Source of the DNA: Marsupella aquatica
Lineage: Eukaryota; Marchantiophyta
DNA: 64,000 nucleotides
Direction of reading: 5' to 3'
NCBI GenBank assembly: GCA_973895155.1
Contig: OZ316895.1
Location: 3,596,001-3,660,000 of the forward strand
Shown here: positions 36,780 to 47,429 of the stretch, in pieces
Layout of the letters: each line of letters begins with the position of its first letter
Numbering within the stretch: the first letter of the stretch is position 1
The notes under the pieces: generated by a model
What the model was told of the DNA's origin: nothing
The model's database searches: none
The model's input: only the letters and a program-made list of their open reading frames with translations
Program-made: the position numbers and the translations under genes

Positions 36780-38600
36780 GTGACCCGGATGGACACATCT
36801 GTGTTACAATGTAAGGTTAATTACCATTAACATGGGAAAGTTGTGATTACTGACTTTCGTTAACGGAAGGTCACCGGAACCTAACCCTCCATCATGTTTT
36901 CTTCCGTCACCTGACTACCACCAAAAATGCCGCGGGATTGCTCTGGCTGTCGAGTGTGAACCTGAGTACCTCCCTACCAAAATCGCCACAGAATCGCGCT
37001 TGCTGCCAAGTGTTGCATCAACACAATAGATAATGGATTGAAGTGGGTTATGCCCAGCCCTAGTCCCGATCATGTACCATTGTCACAGGCACCACATACA
37101 TTCTACATGATCCCAGGCTGCATTGCCCGAAGATTGATAGAACTTGATGCAATCTTCGGCTTCAAAATCTTCAACTTCAAAATCTTTCAATGTTTGGCTG
37201 CAAAGTTAACCATACACCACCTGCCACATTTCTTATGTTTTGGCAGCGAGTCCTTTGAATGTTTGGCTGCAAAATCATACATTGTGAGCGGGACTGTGAG
37301 CCATGATAATTATGTGAGTACTGAAGGACAACAAATTGTAGGAACATTGGCAGCAAAGCTTGACATTGTGGATTGATGATTATGGATGCAGTGCCTGCGA
37401 AGGCCTGGAAAGATGGTTGCGAACATCAACCTTAAAGGCCACGAACTTGCTTAGCAGATGGATAATTAGTTGGCTGATGATTACCAGTGCCACACATTAA
37501 GCCCAATTTTGCTTTCATCACTGGACTTTGAAGGGGAATGCCAAACCAACAAACTCACTCCCTACCAAAATTGCCTATGGAACTCACTCATTCCTTGCAA
37601 AATCAATCTACACAAGGAAGCAAGTACAACCCGAGATTGTGGGATTGAGTGACCAAGTGCTCAGTTGTTGGAGAGAGAGATTTTGGCTGGGAGCTAACAC
37701 CGGCTGCAGGAAGGCAAATCTAATTCCACATTAAAAAATATGGAGGTGAACTGCTAAGAATGTAAACATGCTTCTGAGCTTGTGATGGTACGAATTGTGG
37801 TATAGAGTGGTTTCAAAGTGTCACTTGTGATGCATAATGAAGCCGGTGCAGCAGACTGTCACCAGTCTTATTGATAAAGTCTTCAGGCTTATCGATTGTC
37901 TCTTGTAGCGCAAGGATGCTGAGATCGATACACAGCGAACCTATGTGCATATGACCCCTAGACAAGGTTTGCAATTTCCTGTTTCTTTGCCCCGATGGAC
38001 ATTGTGAGGACTTAAACAAGGAACCAGCCCGATGGACAGACCACCGGAAGAACCAATTGAAAACTGGCTAGTCCCGGTAAGAGACCTCCTTACAAGTAAC
38101 TTAGTGACAAAAATGGAAACTAAGGTTGTTATGCAAGCAATTTCTTAGGTTCGGCTTGTGTCCATCCTGTTTGTGTTTGTCCATCCGGGCTTTTTGACAA
38201 ACGTGTGTGTCTATCCTGGCTTTAAGTTTGATTATTTGAATGTATTACAGGTATTGAAAAGGTGCAAGATTCCAGTGAGGAGTCTGATGATGACTGTCCC
38301 CATGAGTCAAAGGAGGGGAGATCAAAACAAAAACAGGATACCCAAGAAAAGAAAACAGGGAAGACCTTAGCTCATGAGTATGATTATGGAGAAGCGGGCC
38401 CTGAAGGAGAGGATGCGGATAGAGTATCATGAGCTACCCAAGAAAAGTAGAAGAGGGAATCAGAAAAATAAAATAAAAGAGAAAGTTACCAAAGCTGAAA
38501 AGAAGAAGTCCTGAGCAACTGCAAGGGGGGAAAAGAAGAAGAATAGAAAGGATATAGTACTTAAAGAGCAGGAAGAGAATCTTGAGAAAATGCAGGGGCA
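36780..38600. other. Non-coding or heavily decayed sequence between two parts of the 33-41 kb locus
   Basis: TGTTTGGCTGCAAA occurs twice (about 37191 and 37260). A charged segment near 38250-38460 translates in part to KEGRSKQKQDTQEKKTGK before stops interrupt it. It probably belongs with the acidic ORF downstream. No intact gene is seen. Confidence 0.4.
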
Positions 38601-38639
38601 TCCAACCAGAAAGAATTTGAGGGGGATGAAGAAGAAGGG

Positions 38640-39068
38640 GTGACCAATGTGGACCTAGGAGACCAAAAAGAAGGTGCTCAGGGAGAGGATGGAAAAGATC
38701 ATGATGGAGAGGGGATAAATGCAAATAAAGAGGATCAAGGAGAGGATGGAAAATCTCAGGATGGAGAGGAGATGACTGCAGATGAAGGTGATCAGGGAGG
38801 GGATGGAAAAGATCAGGATGGAGATGAAAAAGAAGATGGTCTGGGAGAGGATAATGATAAGGATGGACCAGGGATGAATGGAGAGGAGGAGGAGGACAAG
38901 GACAAGGATGACGACAAGGGGAACAATGGGCGCACGGGGGAGAACAATGTGAGCAGCGACTACAACCAGCAGAATGAGAAAAAGAATGATGAGGATCAGA
39001 GCAGCAAAGGAGAGGGGGCAGTGAGGAGAAGGACAATTTTGCTACGGATGAACATTATGCTGACTTAG
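38640..39068 (+). CDS. Acidic low-complexity ORF (Asp/Glu/Gly/Lys-rich), probably part of a transposon protein
   Basis: A 142-codon open frame is dominated by repeats of the type GEDGKDQDGE and GDGKDQDGDE, about every 20 residues, with a basic stop-proximal tail. Similar charged linkers precede Ulp1 domains in several plant transposon proteins, and a broken Ulp1 domain lies 0.7 kb downstream on the same strand. It may be one exon of the same decayed gene as the segments at 33-36.7 kb. The first codon is not a convincing start: the open frame continues upstream in charged sequence. Confidence 0.45.
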   Translation: MTNVDLGDQKEGAQGEDGKDHDGEGINANKEDQGEDGKSQDGEEMTADEGDQGGDGKDQDGDEKEDGLGEDNDKDGPGMNGEEEEDKDKDDDKGNNGRTGENNVSSDYNQQNEKKNDEDQSSKGEGAVRRRTILLRMNIMLT

Positions 39069-39754
39069 TATGCTGACTTAATGCTTGACCTTAGGCTGTA
39101 AGTATTATTCCATAAACCATGATTGTTCCTTTGAATATATCAAACATTTATGTGGAATGATACTAACAAAATATGTTAATGAATCTTCCAGATGAACATT
39201 CCAGGAGACTTGACTGGAAGATTAAAGGGTTGCAAACATCGCAAGTGTCCGCAAAACTTACAACATCTGAGTTGAGATCATTCACAAAATATAACTTTGA
39301 AAAAATTTCCAAAAGTCCATACCTTACCAGCATGTAAAAAGGCCAGCCATCCAAAGGTCAGAACAAAGACCAAGAATGTCATGGTCTTTTGGTGCTTTTA
39401 GGGTTGAATGAAATGACTTTAATACTATTTCCCAATATAAATTATTTACTGCCTCCTTGACTGTGAATGTTTTGCCTTGTAATTCCTATTCTTGCTCCTT
39501 GTTCCAATGTTTTGCCTCAAAATTCCTATTCTTGGTCATTGTTCCCTTCATGGTTTTTGCAAATAAAAAACAATTGCACAAAAAATAAATCTAAGATCGT
39601 AACTATCCCTTCTAATGCAGAAGGAGGTATTGTCTTTTGATATATCTAAGCAGATTGTAATTGATGACTCCCTCAACAAACTTTATGATCAGAAAAAGAG
39701 ATACTTACAACAATTGGAGAGTTCCAAATTACCAGATTGGCAATCAGTTGCTTG

Positions 39755-40288
39755 AGTCCTAAGTAGGGAATGGCTTAATTCTGAGATTGTGAGCTCTTAT
39801 TTCATTTAATTAAAAATGAGAGAAACTACAACTTCCCCAAAATGTCACTTTTACAAGACATGGTTTTACTAATCACTAGCAGGTAGAGGTTACAAATACA
39901 ATTCTGGGATATCCAGATGGACAGCTAAAGTGGGTTATATAACATTTCAGTGTGATAAAATCTTGTTTCCTATTCATCGGCCAGCAGAGTCTCATTGGGC
40001 ACTCGCTATTGCTGACCTCAAGGAGAAAAGTCTTAAATATCTTGACTCTTTAATTTTCATGAGGATGAAGCCGAGTTGAAGTCAAAACCTAAAGTTAACG
40101 CTATCTCTTGGTCGAGATTTTTTCCTAAAGATATTCCTAGGCAGACTGATTCATTTAACTGTGGAATACATGTGCTTCATTATGCAAACATGTATAGTTT
40201 AGGAGCTCCATTGGATATTTCTAGTACTGGTGTTGACTCTTTAAGGCGAGAAGTTGTTTTCCAATTATTGAATAAAAAAGTGGACTAA
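39755..40288 (+). pseudogene. Ulp1-type (peptidase C48) SUMO-protease domain, broken
   Basis: The domain can be followed on the plus strand. REWLNSEIVSSYF comes first (from about 39757), then YKYNSGISRWTAKVGY and ILFPIHRPAESHWALAIADL. LKYLDSLI follows, and after a frame change RQTDSFNCGIHVLHYANM, ending at the stop at 40286. All catalytic positions of the family are present: His in SHWAL (39993), Asp in LDSL (40044), Gln in RQTDS (40142), Cys in FNCG (40160). The reading frame is not intact: an in-frame TAA follows SSYFI, and a one-base shift lies just after DSLIF near 40060. Ulp1-family domains are cellular deSUMOylating enzymes, but are also common passengers in plant DNA transposons. The decay and the surrounding repeats favour the latter. 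Confidence 0.78.
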
Positions 40289-40486
40289 ATTTCCTATTTG
40301 CTGAGGAAAGTCATAAATAAATAACAAATGGTCAATATGACCATTATTATGGTGCAAAGATAAAAATAGATGTGCTGGTTTGACCAGGGCTATAATTATC
40401 GTAATTTAGTTCCTACATCAAGTCTTGCAAACATCTAGATCAATTGAAATAATCTGTTTTAGTTTTATTTTTAAATTTTTTTACAG

Positions 40487-40789
40487 GTGTGCTATTCAGG
40501 GGCCAAAAGATCACTTGTTCTAGTGGCCGAGAGTGTTCTCCTCCAAAGCTTGGATCAACTTAAAGAGAGCATCTGCCCCAGACCTTGTGTCCATGAGTTT
40601 CTGGGATTCTGTTTCAAATATTATGACGGTGGATTATGGTCTTGGATGCCTTCAAGAAAACTTTCTGCTCAGTTGAAGATCTTATTAAACAGAGAGGAAA
40701 GAAAATCTTTGAAATTTGTTTGGGGAAAAGAGAAAACTAGAAAAATTGGTTATGAAGAAACATCTGGAAATGCTATATATTTTTATTAA
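40487..40789 (+). CDS. Possible exon downstream of the Ulp1 domain, family unknown
   Basis: After a good acceptor (TTTTTTACAG, ending at 40486) an open frame of about 100 codons follows with a composition typical of real protein (ESVLLQSLDQLKESICPRP, GGLWSWMPSRKLSAQLKILL). A shorter segment at about 40880-41080 (GCENDLFFKDILIPFLAKLV) may continue it. I recognise no domain. It is most simply the C-terminal part of the decayed 33-41 kb locus. Confidence 0.4.
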   Translation: MCYSGAKRSLVLVAESVLLQSLDQLKESICPRPCVHEFLGFCFKYYDGGLWSWMPSRKLSAQLKILLNREERKSLKFVWGKEKTRKIGYEETSGNAIYFY

Positions 40790-41099
40790 GCCTATGAAAG
40801 ACCTCTTTGAAAAATGACCATTGTACATCCAGAAAAATAATTTTTCTTTTGGATAATTCCCGCTTTAGGACCTGTCATAACTCCTTCTCTTTTTTATACC
40901 CATCTCCATATCTTGGATGTGAAAATGATTTGTTTTTTAAAGACATCTTAATTCCCTTCCTTGCCAAACTTGTGGGGAAACTTGCTACATCTAGTTCAGG
41001 AACCTTATGTGAGTATATTGAGGATAATTATCCTTCGTGGTCAACAACATCTTCAATCAGTGATTTGAAAAAAAAAGATTAATTGGAAACAGAATAGAT

Positions 41100-42610
41100 C
41101 CATTTGGGAAAAGGCAGACCCAGAGCATTTAAAACTATTTCATGACTATGAATTCAAGTTTGCGATGTAAATGACTCTTACTTCAAGTGTAGTGTAGAAA
41201 TGTAGTCTATCGCCTTCAAGAATTACAAGTACGTTGATATATTTAGCTTTGGAGCTTATCATTGTTTATTTAGAATATTACTTTCTACTCTAAGTACATG
41301 GAGACTTCGAGATTATGAATATATCAATAAAACTTATCTTTCTTATTTTGCATTATTCCATGTAGTCATATTGTGTTATGTCTTATCCACTTTTGATTCA
41401 TCATTTGCTGTTCTTGTGTTGATTTTTCCACGATTAATATATAATAAAATAATTTTAATCTATTATATATGTGTATTTAGGGAAGACCAGAATTTAGAAA
41501 AGTCAATATTCTCTAAATAGGGGTTTGGAGCTTGTGTCAGACTGTAAACTCTGGCTCCTCCTTTGCTGAGGCTTTGCTCCACACTCAAACACTTTAGACT
41601 TGGTTCACATTCACCATAGCTCCCTTGTTTGATGTTTTGAACCACATATCCTATTTTGGTTGTACTTTTGAACCCAACTCATTGTCTATTGGGGGGATGT
41701 TCACACATTTTTTTCTCCCTATGATTATGAAATGTAGATATAGTATGCTCATCCTGGAACATGCTTCCATTTTTGTTTTTTAGCGATATACAGATGTTCT
41801 AATTAAAATATAAACAGGACATTGACTAGGAAGACTTAGAGTCTATGATATTGAAACTTGTGCACATAAGGTACAAAAATAAAAGTACACATATAAAGAA
41901 AAATAATAATGAACATGAAAATTTAAGTTTATGGTATTGGGATGTGCACATAATGTACATGAGTAGAGATACTTATGTACTTACTTTAGGTAATGACACT
42001 CAAAATAATTAAACCCATAAAATTAGGACACAAAACCATGAGTAGTACTTAAAGACATAAGGTGTGCACATTATTTAGATTATTTCTTCTGTACTCATGA
42101 GAATAAGGGCTAGAAATTCAACCACCTTTGTTACAAGGTGGATGATCTTAAAATATAGCAAAGATTTAAAAAAATTAGAGGGGTGCCAGAATAAATTGGA
42201 AATCCAAACTATACAAGGGATGCACCTTGGTAAGACACATTGAAATAAAAATGCATAACAAAAGAAGTTTGAATAAGACAAAATACTGAAAGTTGCATTC
42301 ACCATTATAGTTACTTCAAAAAGTAGATTAGAGTGTCTGGTTGTTCATTCTCCTGAATAAAGTGATCAGGTCTAGGGTACCCTATTGCAACAGGCTGTCA
42401 ATTCAAGTCAACTTATTCCCTTGGAAGATCGATCAAACTTTGTGTAGCTCTGCTATTTACACAGGATCTTCACGGTGCTCCTTTTCACCCAATACCCAAC
42501 CAAATGAACCAAACGGATAAAGCATTTTATGATTGCCCTCCCTACCCTATTTCTAAAATTTTAGCTTCCAAATTCAAGCCCTTGTCCACCAATTTTAATA
42601 GGAAAGATGG
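41100..42610. other. AT-rich intergenic DNA without a supported gene
   Basis: Stops are dense in all frames. A segment at about 42100-42260, read on the minus strand, is loosely similar to 25480-25560 (AATTTATTYTGGCA with CCCC), suggesting another dispersed repeat family. Nothing else supported. Confidence 0.45.
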
Positions 42611-42615
42611 TCACG

Positions 42616-42898
42616 AAACCAGCTCACTATTCAGACCTCCATTCTCATCAACAACAAAGTAGGCACATCTACACCCATTTGTATAATCCGTTGGAAAGCA
42701 CAAACACATGGTTGGAATGGAGGTCAGTTTAGGGTCCAGGGGCTTTGTAGACTCCAAACCAGCTCACTATTCAGATCTCCATTCTCATCAACAACATAAT
42801 CTACACATCTAGACCCATTATTTTCTATAATCCATTGGAAAGTGCAAACACATGATTTGAGGAATGGAGGTCAGTCTAGGGTGGGGGTTTGTGGACTG
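42616..42898. repeat. Two-copy tandem repeat, period ~140 bp, abutting the Harbinger element
   Basis: AAACCAGCTCACTATTCAGA starts copies at 42616 and 42756. Both share TCCATTCTCATCAACAACA and GGAATGGAGGTCAGT. The second copy ends about 35 bp before the Harbinger left terminus. Confidence 0.9.
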
Positions 42899-42935
42899 TA
42901 ACATTGCCATCTCAATGCCCCTCAACAGACCCTTA

Positions 42936-42951
42936 GAGCATCTCCAACGGT
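42936..42951 (+). repeat. Left terminal inverted repeat of the Harbinger element
   Basis: GAGCATCTCCAACGGT, preceded by the target duplication TTA at 42933-42935. A further internal copy of ATCTCCAACGGT in the same orientation lies at 43013-43024, a possible subterminal transposase-binding repeat. Confidence 0.95.
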
Positions 42952-43325
42952 GCCTCCAAGGAGCACCGTAAACAACAAACCACCTACTAGCGGCCAGTAT
43001 TTGGAGTTTTTAATCTCCAACGGTGTCGGCTTCCGTAAATTTATGGAGGAAGCCGCTACTTTTCCTCCCTCCACGCCGCTACTTCCTGGTAGGAAGGCGG
43101 TCGCCATTTGAAACCTGGCTGCTTGCCTGCAAATCGATCGACGGCAAGAAAACGTCCACGCGGCACTCGCGATGTGAAGCAGTGCTCGCGCCAGAATTCT
43201 CTAAATTTCCCGCTTGGACTGCCATGAACAATGCTTCTCGTGGCCACACGGTGTTGTCGTGCAAAGCTGACATTTTGAGACTCACGAGAATTGCAGTGAA
43301 ATTCCGCGTACGAAGGTGTGCAAAC

Positions 43326-44336
43326 ATGGCAGCAAGTCGTGGGAAAAATTACGGTCCAGAGGAGCTCAAACAATTATGCTACAGTGTACTCCATGTGTCC
43401 CAAGATCCTTGCATTGGTGTAGGACAAAGAGCAGAGAGATTTTGGGACCGGGTGACTGAGCATTACGAGAAGCACAAACCAAAGGGAACTGAATCGAGGG
43501 GTCAAAAATCACTGGAAGGGAAGTGGTCTGATGTGAAACACGATGTATCAAAGTTCATTGGATGTTTTCAACAAGTAGATGACCTCCAAATTTCAGTGAC
43601 CAACGTTGATGACACTGTGGTGAAAGCAAAGGAATTGTTCAAGCAGAACCATCCCAAAGGGAAATCTTTCTCTTTCGAATCTTGCTTCTGGATTTTGAAA
43701 GATTGTCCACGGTGGGGGAATCCAGCAGACGACATGGCGAAAGGAAAGGGGAGGAAATCAGATGCATCCAAGGGCGACACAATAGAAAATGAGAACTCTA
43801 GCCAGAGTCCCATTGTCATTGAGAATGGTGACAATGAAAGTGTTGACAGACAGCATGAAGAACCTGCTGAAGATCGGCAATGTGACATGAGGAAGAGGCC
43901 GGTGGGAAACAAGAGAGCCAAGGAAGATCACAAGCGAGCGAAGCTTGAACAAGAAGCAATGAAGATGGCTGCAAATGCCCAAAGGGAGATGGCAGCTGCG
44001 AATCGTGATCGGGTCAAGACATTGCAAAACAATTCACTGATGAAGCTACTTACATTGCCTACGGACAACATGGAACCAGAGCTCCGTGATTACGTAAGAC
44101 AATGGAAGTTAGAAGAGGCCAGAAAACTCAAAGCTCAGATGCAAACTACGGAACCTGCACAGAATCCACTTCCTAATTTTCCAGAGACCAGGGTTGACGA
44201 TCCTGTTTTTGATGATAGCACAACTGACCAGAATGAAAACATAGGCGTAGCAGCAGACCATGTAGATTTTGAAGTAGAATTGCAGCCATGTGCACCTGGA
44301 TTTTCTTTCCAGGGATTGTTAGCTAGCCAGTTGTAG
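43326..44336 (+). CDS. Myb/SANT-like protein of a PIF/Harbinger element (ORF1)
   Basis: The open frame reaches further upstream (43023), but the likely start is the ATG at 43326. It begins MAASRGKNYGPEELKQL, directly before the conserved domain, giving 336 aa in one exon. Residues about 8-115 form the trihelix-type DNA-binding region (SLEGKWSDVKHDVSKFIGCF, then FESCFWILKDCPRW). A lysine-rich nuclear-localisation segment and an acidic linker follow. Then comes a coiled-coil stretch (KRAKLEQEAMKMAANAQREM) with LRDYVRQWKLEEARKLKAQ. This architecture, related to NAM-associated C-terminal proteins, is that of the accessory protein plant PIF/Ping elements need together with the transposase. It is thought to carry the transposase to the nucleus and to the element ends. 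The frame is intact. Confidence 0.87.
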   Translation: MAASRGKNYGPEELKQLCYSVLHVSQDPCIGVGQRAERFWDRVTEHYEKHKPKGTESRGQKSLEGKWSDVKHDVSKFIGCFQQVDDLQISVTNVDDTVVKAKELFKQNHPKGKSFSFESCFWILKDCPRWGNPADDMAKGKGRKSDASKGDTIENENSSQSPIVIENGDNESVDRQHEEPAEDRQCDMRKRPVGNKRAKEDHKRAKLEQEAMKMAANAQREMAAANRDRVKTLQNNSLMKLLTLPTDNMEPELRDYVRQWKLEEARKLKAQMQTTEPAQNPLPNFPETRVDDPVFDDSTTDQNENIGVAADHVDFEVELQPCAPGFSFQGLLASQL

Positions 44337-44997
44337 TGCCGTGGGCATCACTCGATCAATCTCGATGAATGCTGAGATCTATGTTTGCACATTGATTAAT
44401 AAAAGTGATTCAAGTGTTGCACGAAACATTCCAGATTGCAAATCCACAAAGTGAGGATTCACATATAATTCGACCATTGCCCTACAAGAAAGAAAACTGC
44501 GTTCTCAAGGCCTAGAGATGCTAACTAAGCAGTTCGTAAATAGTTGTAGTCTGGACATTTTCGATTGGCTTGGATAGAAGTACATTGACATGAAAACAGA
44601 TGAAACAGCCACCTTTCAGTGTCAAGCTTGAGCTTTTGAACCTGTATATGCAAGGTCGGAAACTCAGGTATCACAAAACATTACGTAAAATCTGAGTGAA
44701 AGTTACAAAAAGCCCGAGAGCAGAGACGAGAAAACAGATTTCCAGAAGCTAAGAAATGTTCTCTACGGCAATTCGAATCAAAAAAGTTTCAATAAATATA
44801 ATAAGGTTTACAAAATTGGAGGCCACGGCTTCCTGTTCCATACGGCCAAGCTATGAGCCATTCTGAGTCTTCCCCTACAACCTGCCTGGACAAAGTCTTG
44901 GACAAAACGGCCAGCCTGGACCCTAAAATTGGTCATTGAAGCTTGCTAATTGCTAAAGCTGCTAATTGCCAAATTGGTCACTGAAGCTTTCCGAAAA

Positions 44998-45291
44998 TCA
45001 TTCTAAAACCCTAGATTTACGCTTCGGTGGTTTGCGCTTTGGGCTAGGGGGTGGCTTTGTGAAAACCACATAGCAATCATCACTCGAGGTAGATTGGTTG
45101 GTGCTGAGACGATCCGAAAGTGCATCATCGTCATCAGTATCCTCCATCTCTGCCATAACTTGAGCCTCCAGAGAATTTTCGGGCTCAAATTCCATGAGCT
45201 TCATCTCCAATGGTGCTTTCTTGCTTGCCTCCTTTCCTGTCACCTTTGCTGGAGGTGCCCATGGTTTGCCATTCTTCTTCTGCTCTTCCAT
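44998..45291 (-). CDS. Small third ORF inside the Harbinger element, acidic body with basic tail
   Basis: Starting at the ATG at 45291 (MEEQKKNGKPWAPPAKVTGK) the frame encodes 97 aa. There is an N-terminal Lys/Pro-rich part, an acidic middle (EMEDTDDDDALSDRLS) and a C-terminal nuclear-localisation-like tail (PPPSPKRKPPKRKSR). It lies on the transposase strand, about 0.37 kb downstream of the transposase stop. Plant PIF/Harbinger elements usually encode only two proteins. This could be a third protein, a 3' exon of an alternative transcript, or captured host sequence. I recognise no domain. Confidence 0.45.
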   Translation of the reverse strand: MEEQKKNGKPWAPPAKVTGKEASKKAPLEMKLMEFEPENSLEAQVMAEMEDTDDDDALSDRLSTNQSTSSDDCYVVFTKPPPSPKRKPPKRKSRVLE

Positions 45292-45656
45292 GTTTGATTG
45301 CCTCCTTGCAATGCTAATAATAAAAAAATTGTGGGTACGTCCTCTGGACCACCAAGTCAAGCACCAAAAAAATTTGAGAGCTTCGAATTGGGCCTACAGG
45401 TTCAATTCCCGAGTTTCTCCCGAGTTTCATGTACCTGCCTCGACAGTATCTCCCAAGTTTCCTGTACTTCCAAATACATGGATTGAAGTTCAGTCAAGGT
45501 GGAAGCAAGTCAAATGTACTCTGTCTACCATGACATCATCACTCAATTCAGACCTGTGACTTGGTACCCTCAAGTCCCAAGGTAGTACTCGTGTGTTTCA
45601 TTTAAGAAAATAAATGCAGGGTTGTGCAAGAAAAACTCCAAAGACTCACCTGAATT

Positions 45657-46967
45657 TCAGTGATCAGAAAGACCAGACCCCTTTCTATTCCAAAGGTGAT
45701 CAACAATGTCATTTCTCAACCGAAAATGGTTAGCCTTGTTGTTAATTTCAGCTGTTGCAGCAAGGAACTCCAGCCATGGCAGATTTACCCTATTCACTCT
45801 TGCTGCAGGAACCCTTAAATATGGAGGAAAATTCTCATCTCTCTCATCCTCAACAATCATATTGTGGAGGATGACACAAGCAAGCAAAATATTTACAATG
45901 TTCTTTTCGTACCAAGACCTGGCAGGCCTCCTCACTATCTCAAATCTAGCTTGGAGGACCCCAAATGCCCTCTCCACATCTTTTCTTGCTGCCTCCTGAC
46001 ATCTTGCAAAATGCTTCAACTTATCAGACTGTGGCATGTGCACAGTGGATATGAACATGGACCACTCTGGATAAATTCCATCCACCAGCAGATAAGCTCG
46101 TTTGTACTCTGTACCATTGACATGGAAACTGACATTGGCCGAATCATTATGCAACCATTCATTTAGAAGTGGTGATCGGTCAAGCACATTCAGGTCATTA
46201 TTTCCCCCAGCCAGCCCAAAAAAGGCATGCCAAATCCACAATTCTTGATCAGCAATTGCTTCCAATATGATGGATTTGTTTCTGTCCTTGTCACTGTATT
46301 GGCCTTGCCAAGCAACAGGACAATTCTTCCATGCCCAATGCATGCAATCCAATGAACCAAACATACCTGGAAAACCTCACTCTGCATTAATTTGAAGGTG
46401 TCTTTCAAAATCTTCAGCTGTTGGCTTCCTCAAATAGTGACCCTCATACAACTCTCTGATGGCTTTCACAAAGCGATACAAAGACTCTAGTGCTATGCTT
46501 TCAGCAATTCTACAATACTCATTCAAAGCATCTGCTCCAAGTCCATAAGCTAATTGCCTCAATGCTGCTGTCAACTTTTGATGTGGAGACAATCCTACTT
46601 TCCCTGCAGCATCAACCTTGCGACAAAAATAAGTGTCGTGTGCACAGACATCAACAAGAATCTTGTTAAACAAACTATTGCTCATTCTGAATCTCCTTCT
46701 GAATTTTAATTCATCATAGGTTGGTGCATCAGAAAAGTAGTCATTCCATAGGTCGTCTGCCCCTTTTTCTCTGTGCCTCTCAACATTCTCACTTCTGCCT
46801 GGCCTAGACCCTCCGTGCTTTCTTTTCCTAGAGTGCTGGCCAATATTTGGAATGGAAAGGGTTCCACTGAACATTATCAACTCCCAGAATCTTTGTTCCT
46901 CATCACAATCCGCCGCCTCCTCCTCCAATTCTTCGTTGAGATCTGCCAGCCATCTTTCGAGGTCCAT
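45657..46967 (-). pseudogene. PIF/Harbinger DDE transposase with one in-frame TGA
   Basis: The minus-strand frame runs from the ATG at 46967 to the stop at 45657, broken only by TGA at 46377-46379. The N-terminal half has the helix-turn-helix region (FRRRFRMSNSLFNKILVDV, LSPHQKLTAALRQLAYG). The C-terminal half is the DDE nuclease. Its first Asp lies in GSLDCMHWAWKN, its second in LVDGIYPEW and its Glu in DVERAFGVLQARF, followed by VILHNMIVEDER. The TGA lies between HLQINAE and GFPGMFGSLDC. Relatives usually have an Arg at this point (RGFPGM), so a CGA-to-TGA change is the simplest explanation. No frame shift or other stop was seen, so the copy was active until recently or can be mobilised in trans. 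Confidence 0.88.
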
Positions 46968-47413
46968 TCTGAACAGATGATCAATGTGCAGTCCAGGCTT
47001 GTCAGCACTGCTTCAATTTATCCCGATCAAAATGGATGAAGGTCATGGTCGCATGAAAGCGAAGGCGGCAGCAAGGGCGAACACACAACACAAATCACTT
47101 GAAAAAAATAAATGAAGTTGCACGATCGACATGCATTCTACGACGGAACCTCTGTTGCGTCAAAACGTGAGTCGAGGTCTCGTGAGGAGTCGAGGTCTGC
47201 AAGAAACAGAGGGATCACTTCACACCAAAGTGAATCCAACGTGTGTGAGAATCCTCCCCACAGCTGTGGGCCCCAGTTCGTACCCGCGCATATGGGATGG
47301 AGGTCAGAATGGGGTGTTGCCGTTGGGGATTGCGTTAAAGTAGGGTGACTCTCCATTTTGGCAAGCGCCATTTCACCTGCCATATGATGGGGATAGGGGC
47401 CACAAATCTCCAA

Positions 47414-47429
47414 ACCGTTGGAGATGCTC
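47414..47429 (-). repeat. Right terminal inverted repeat of the Harbinger element
   Basis: ACCGTTGGAGATGCTC is an exact reverse complement of the left terminus and is followed by the second TTA copy at 47430-47432. Confidence 0.95.

Larger units (their letters stand above)
42936..47429. mobile_element. PIF/Harbinger DNA transposon, structurally complete, 4494 bp
   Basis: The element is bounded by inverted repeats starting GAGCATCTCCAACGGT, at 42936-42951 and (reverse complement) 47414-47429. TTA flanks it on both sides (42933-42935 and 47430-47432). A 3-bp TWA-type duplication and this terminal sequence are typical of plant PIF/Harbinger and Tourist-like elements. It carries the usual two genes in convergent orientation: a Myb-like protein on the plus strand and a DDE transposase on the minus strand. 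A small extra ORF lies between them. The transposase is interrupted by one TGA, so the copy is not autonomous as it stands unless that codon is an error or is spliced out. Confidence 0.93.

Noticed and set aside
38434-39036. 200-codon minus-strand frame rich in Pro, His and Leu
   Set aside because: It is the antisense shadow of the acidic plus-strand ORF; Asp/Glu/Gly codons read backwards give Ser/Pro/Leu/His.
43023-43325. Upstream 101-codon extension of the Myb-like ORF
   Set aside because: It precedes the conserved start, overlaps the subterminal region of the transposon and has no family resemblance; the ATG at 43326 fits better.
45380-45420. GGTTCAATTCCC, resembling a tRNA T-arm
   Set aside because: No matching acceptor stem, D-arm or anticodon arm can be built around it.
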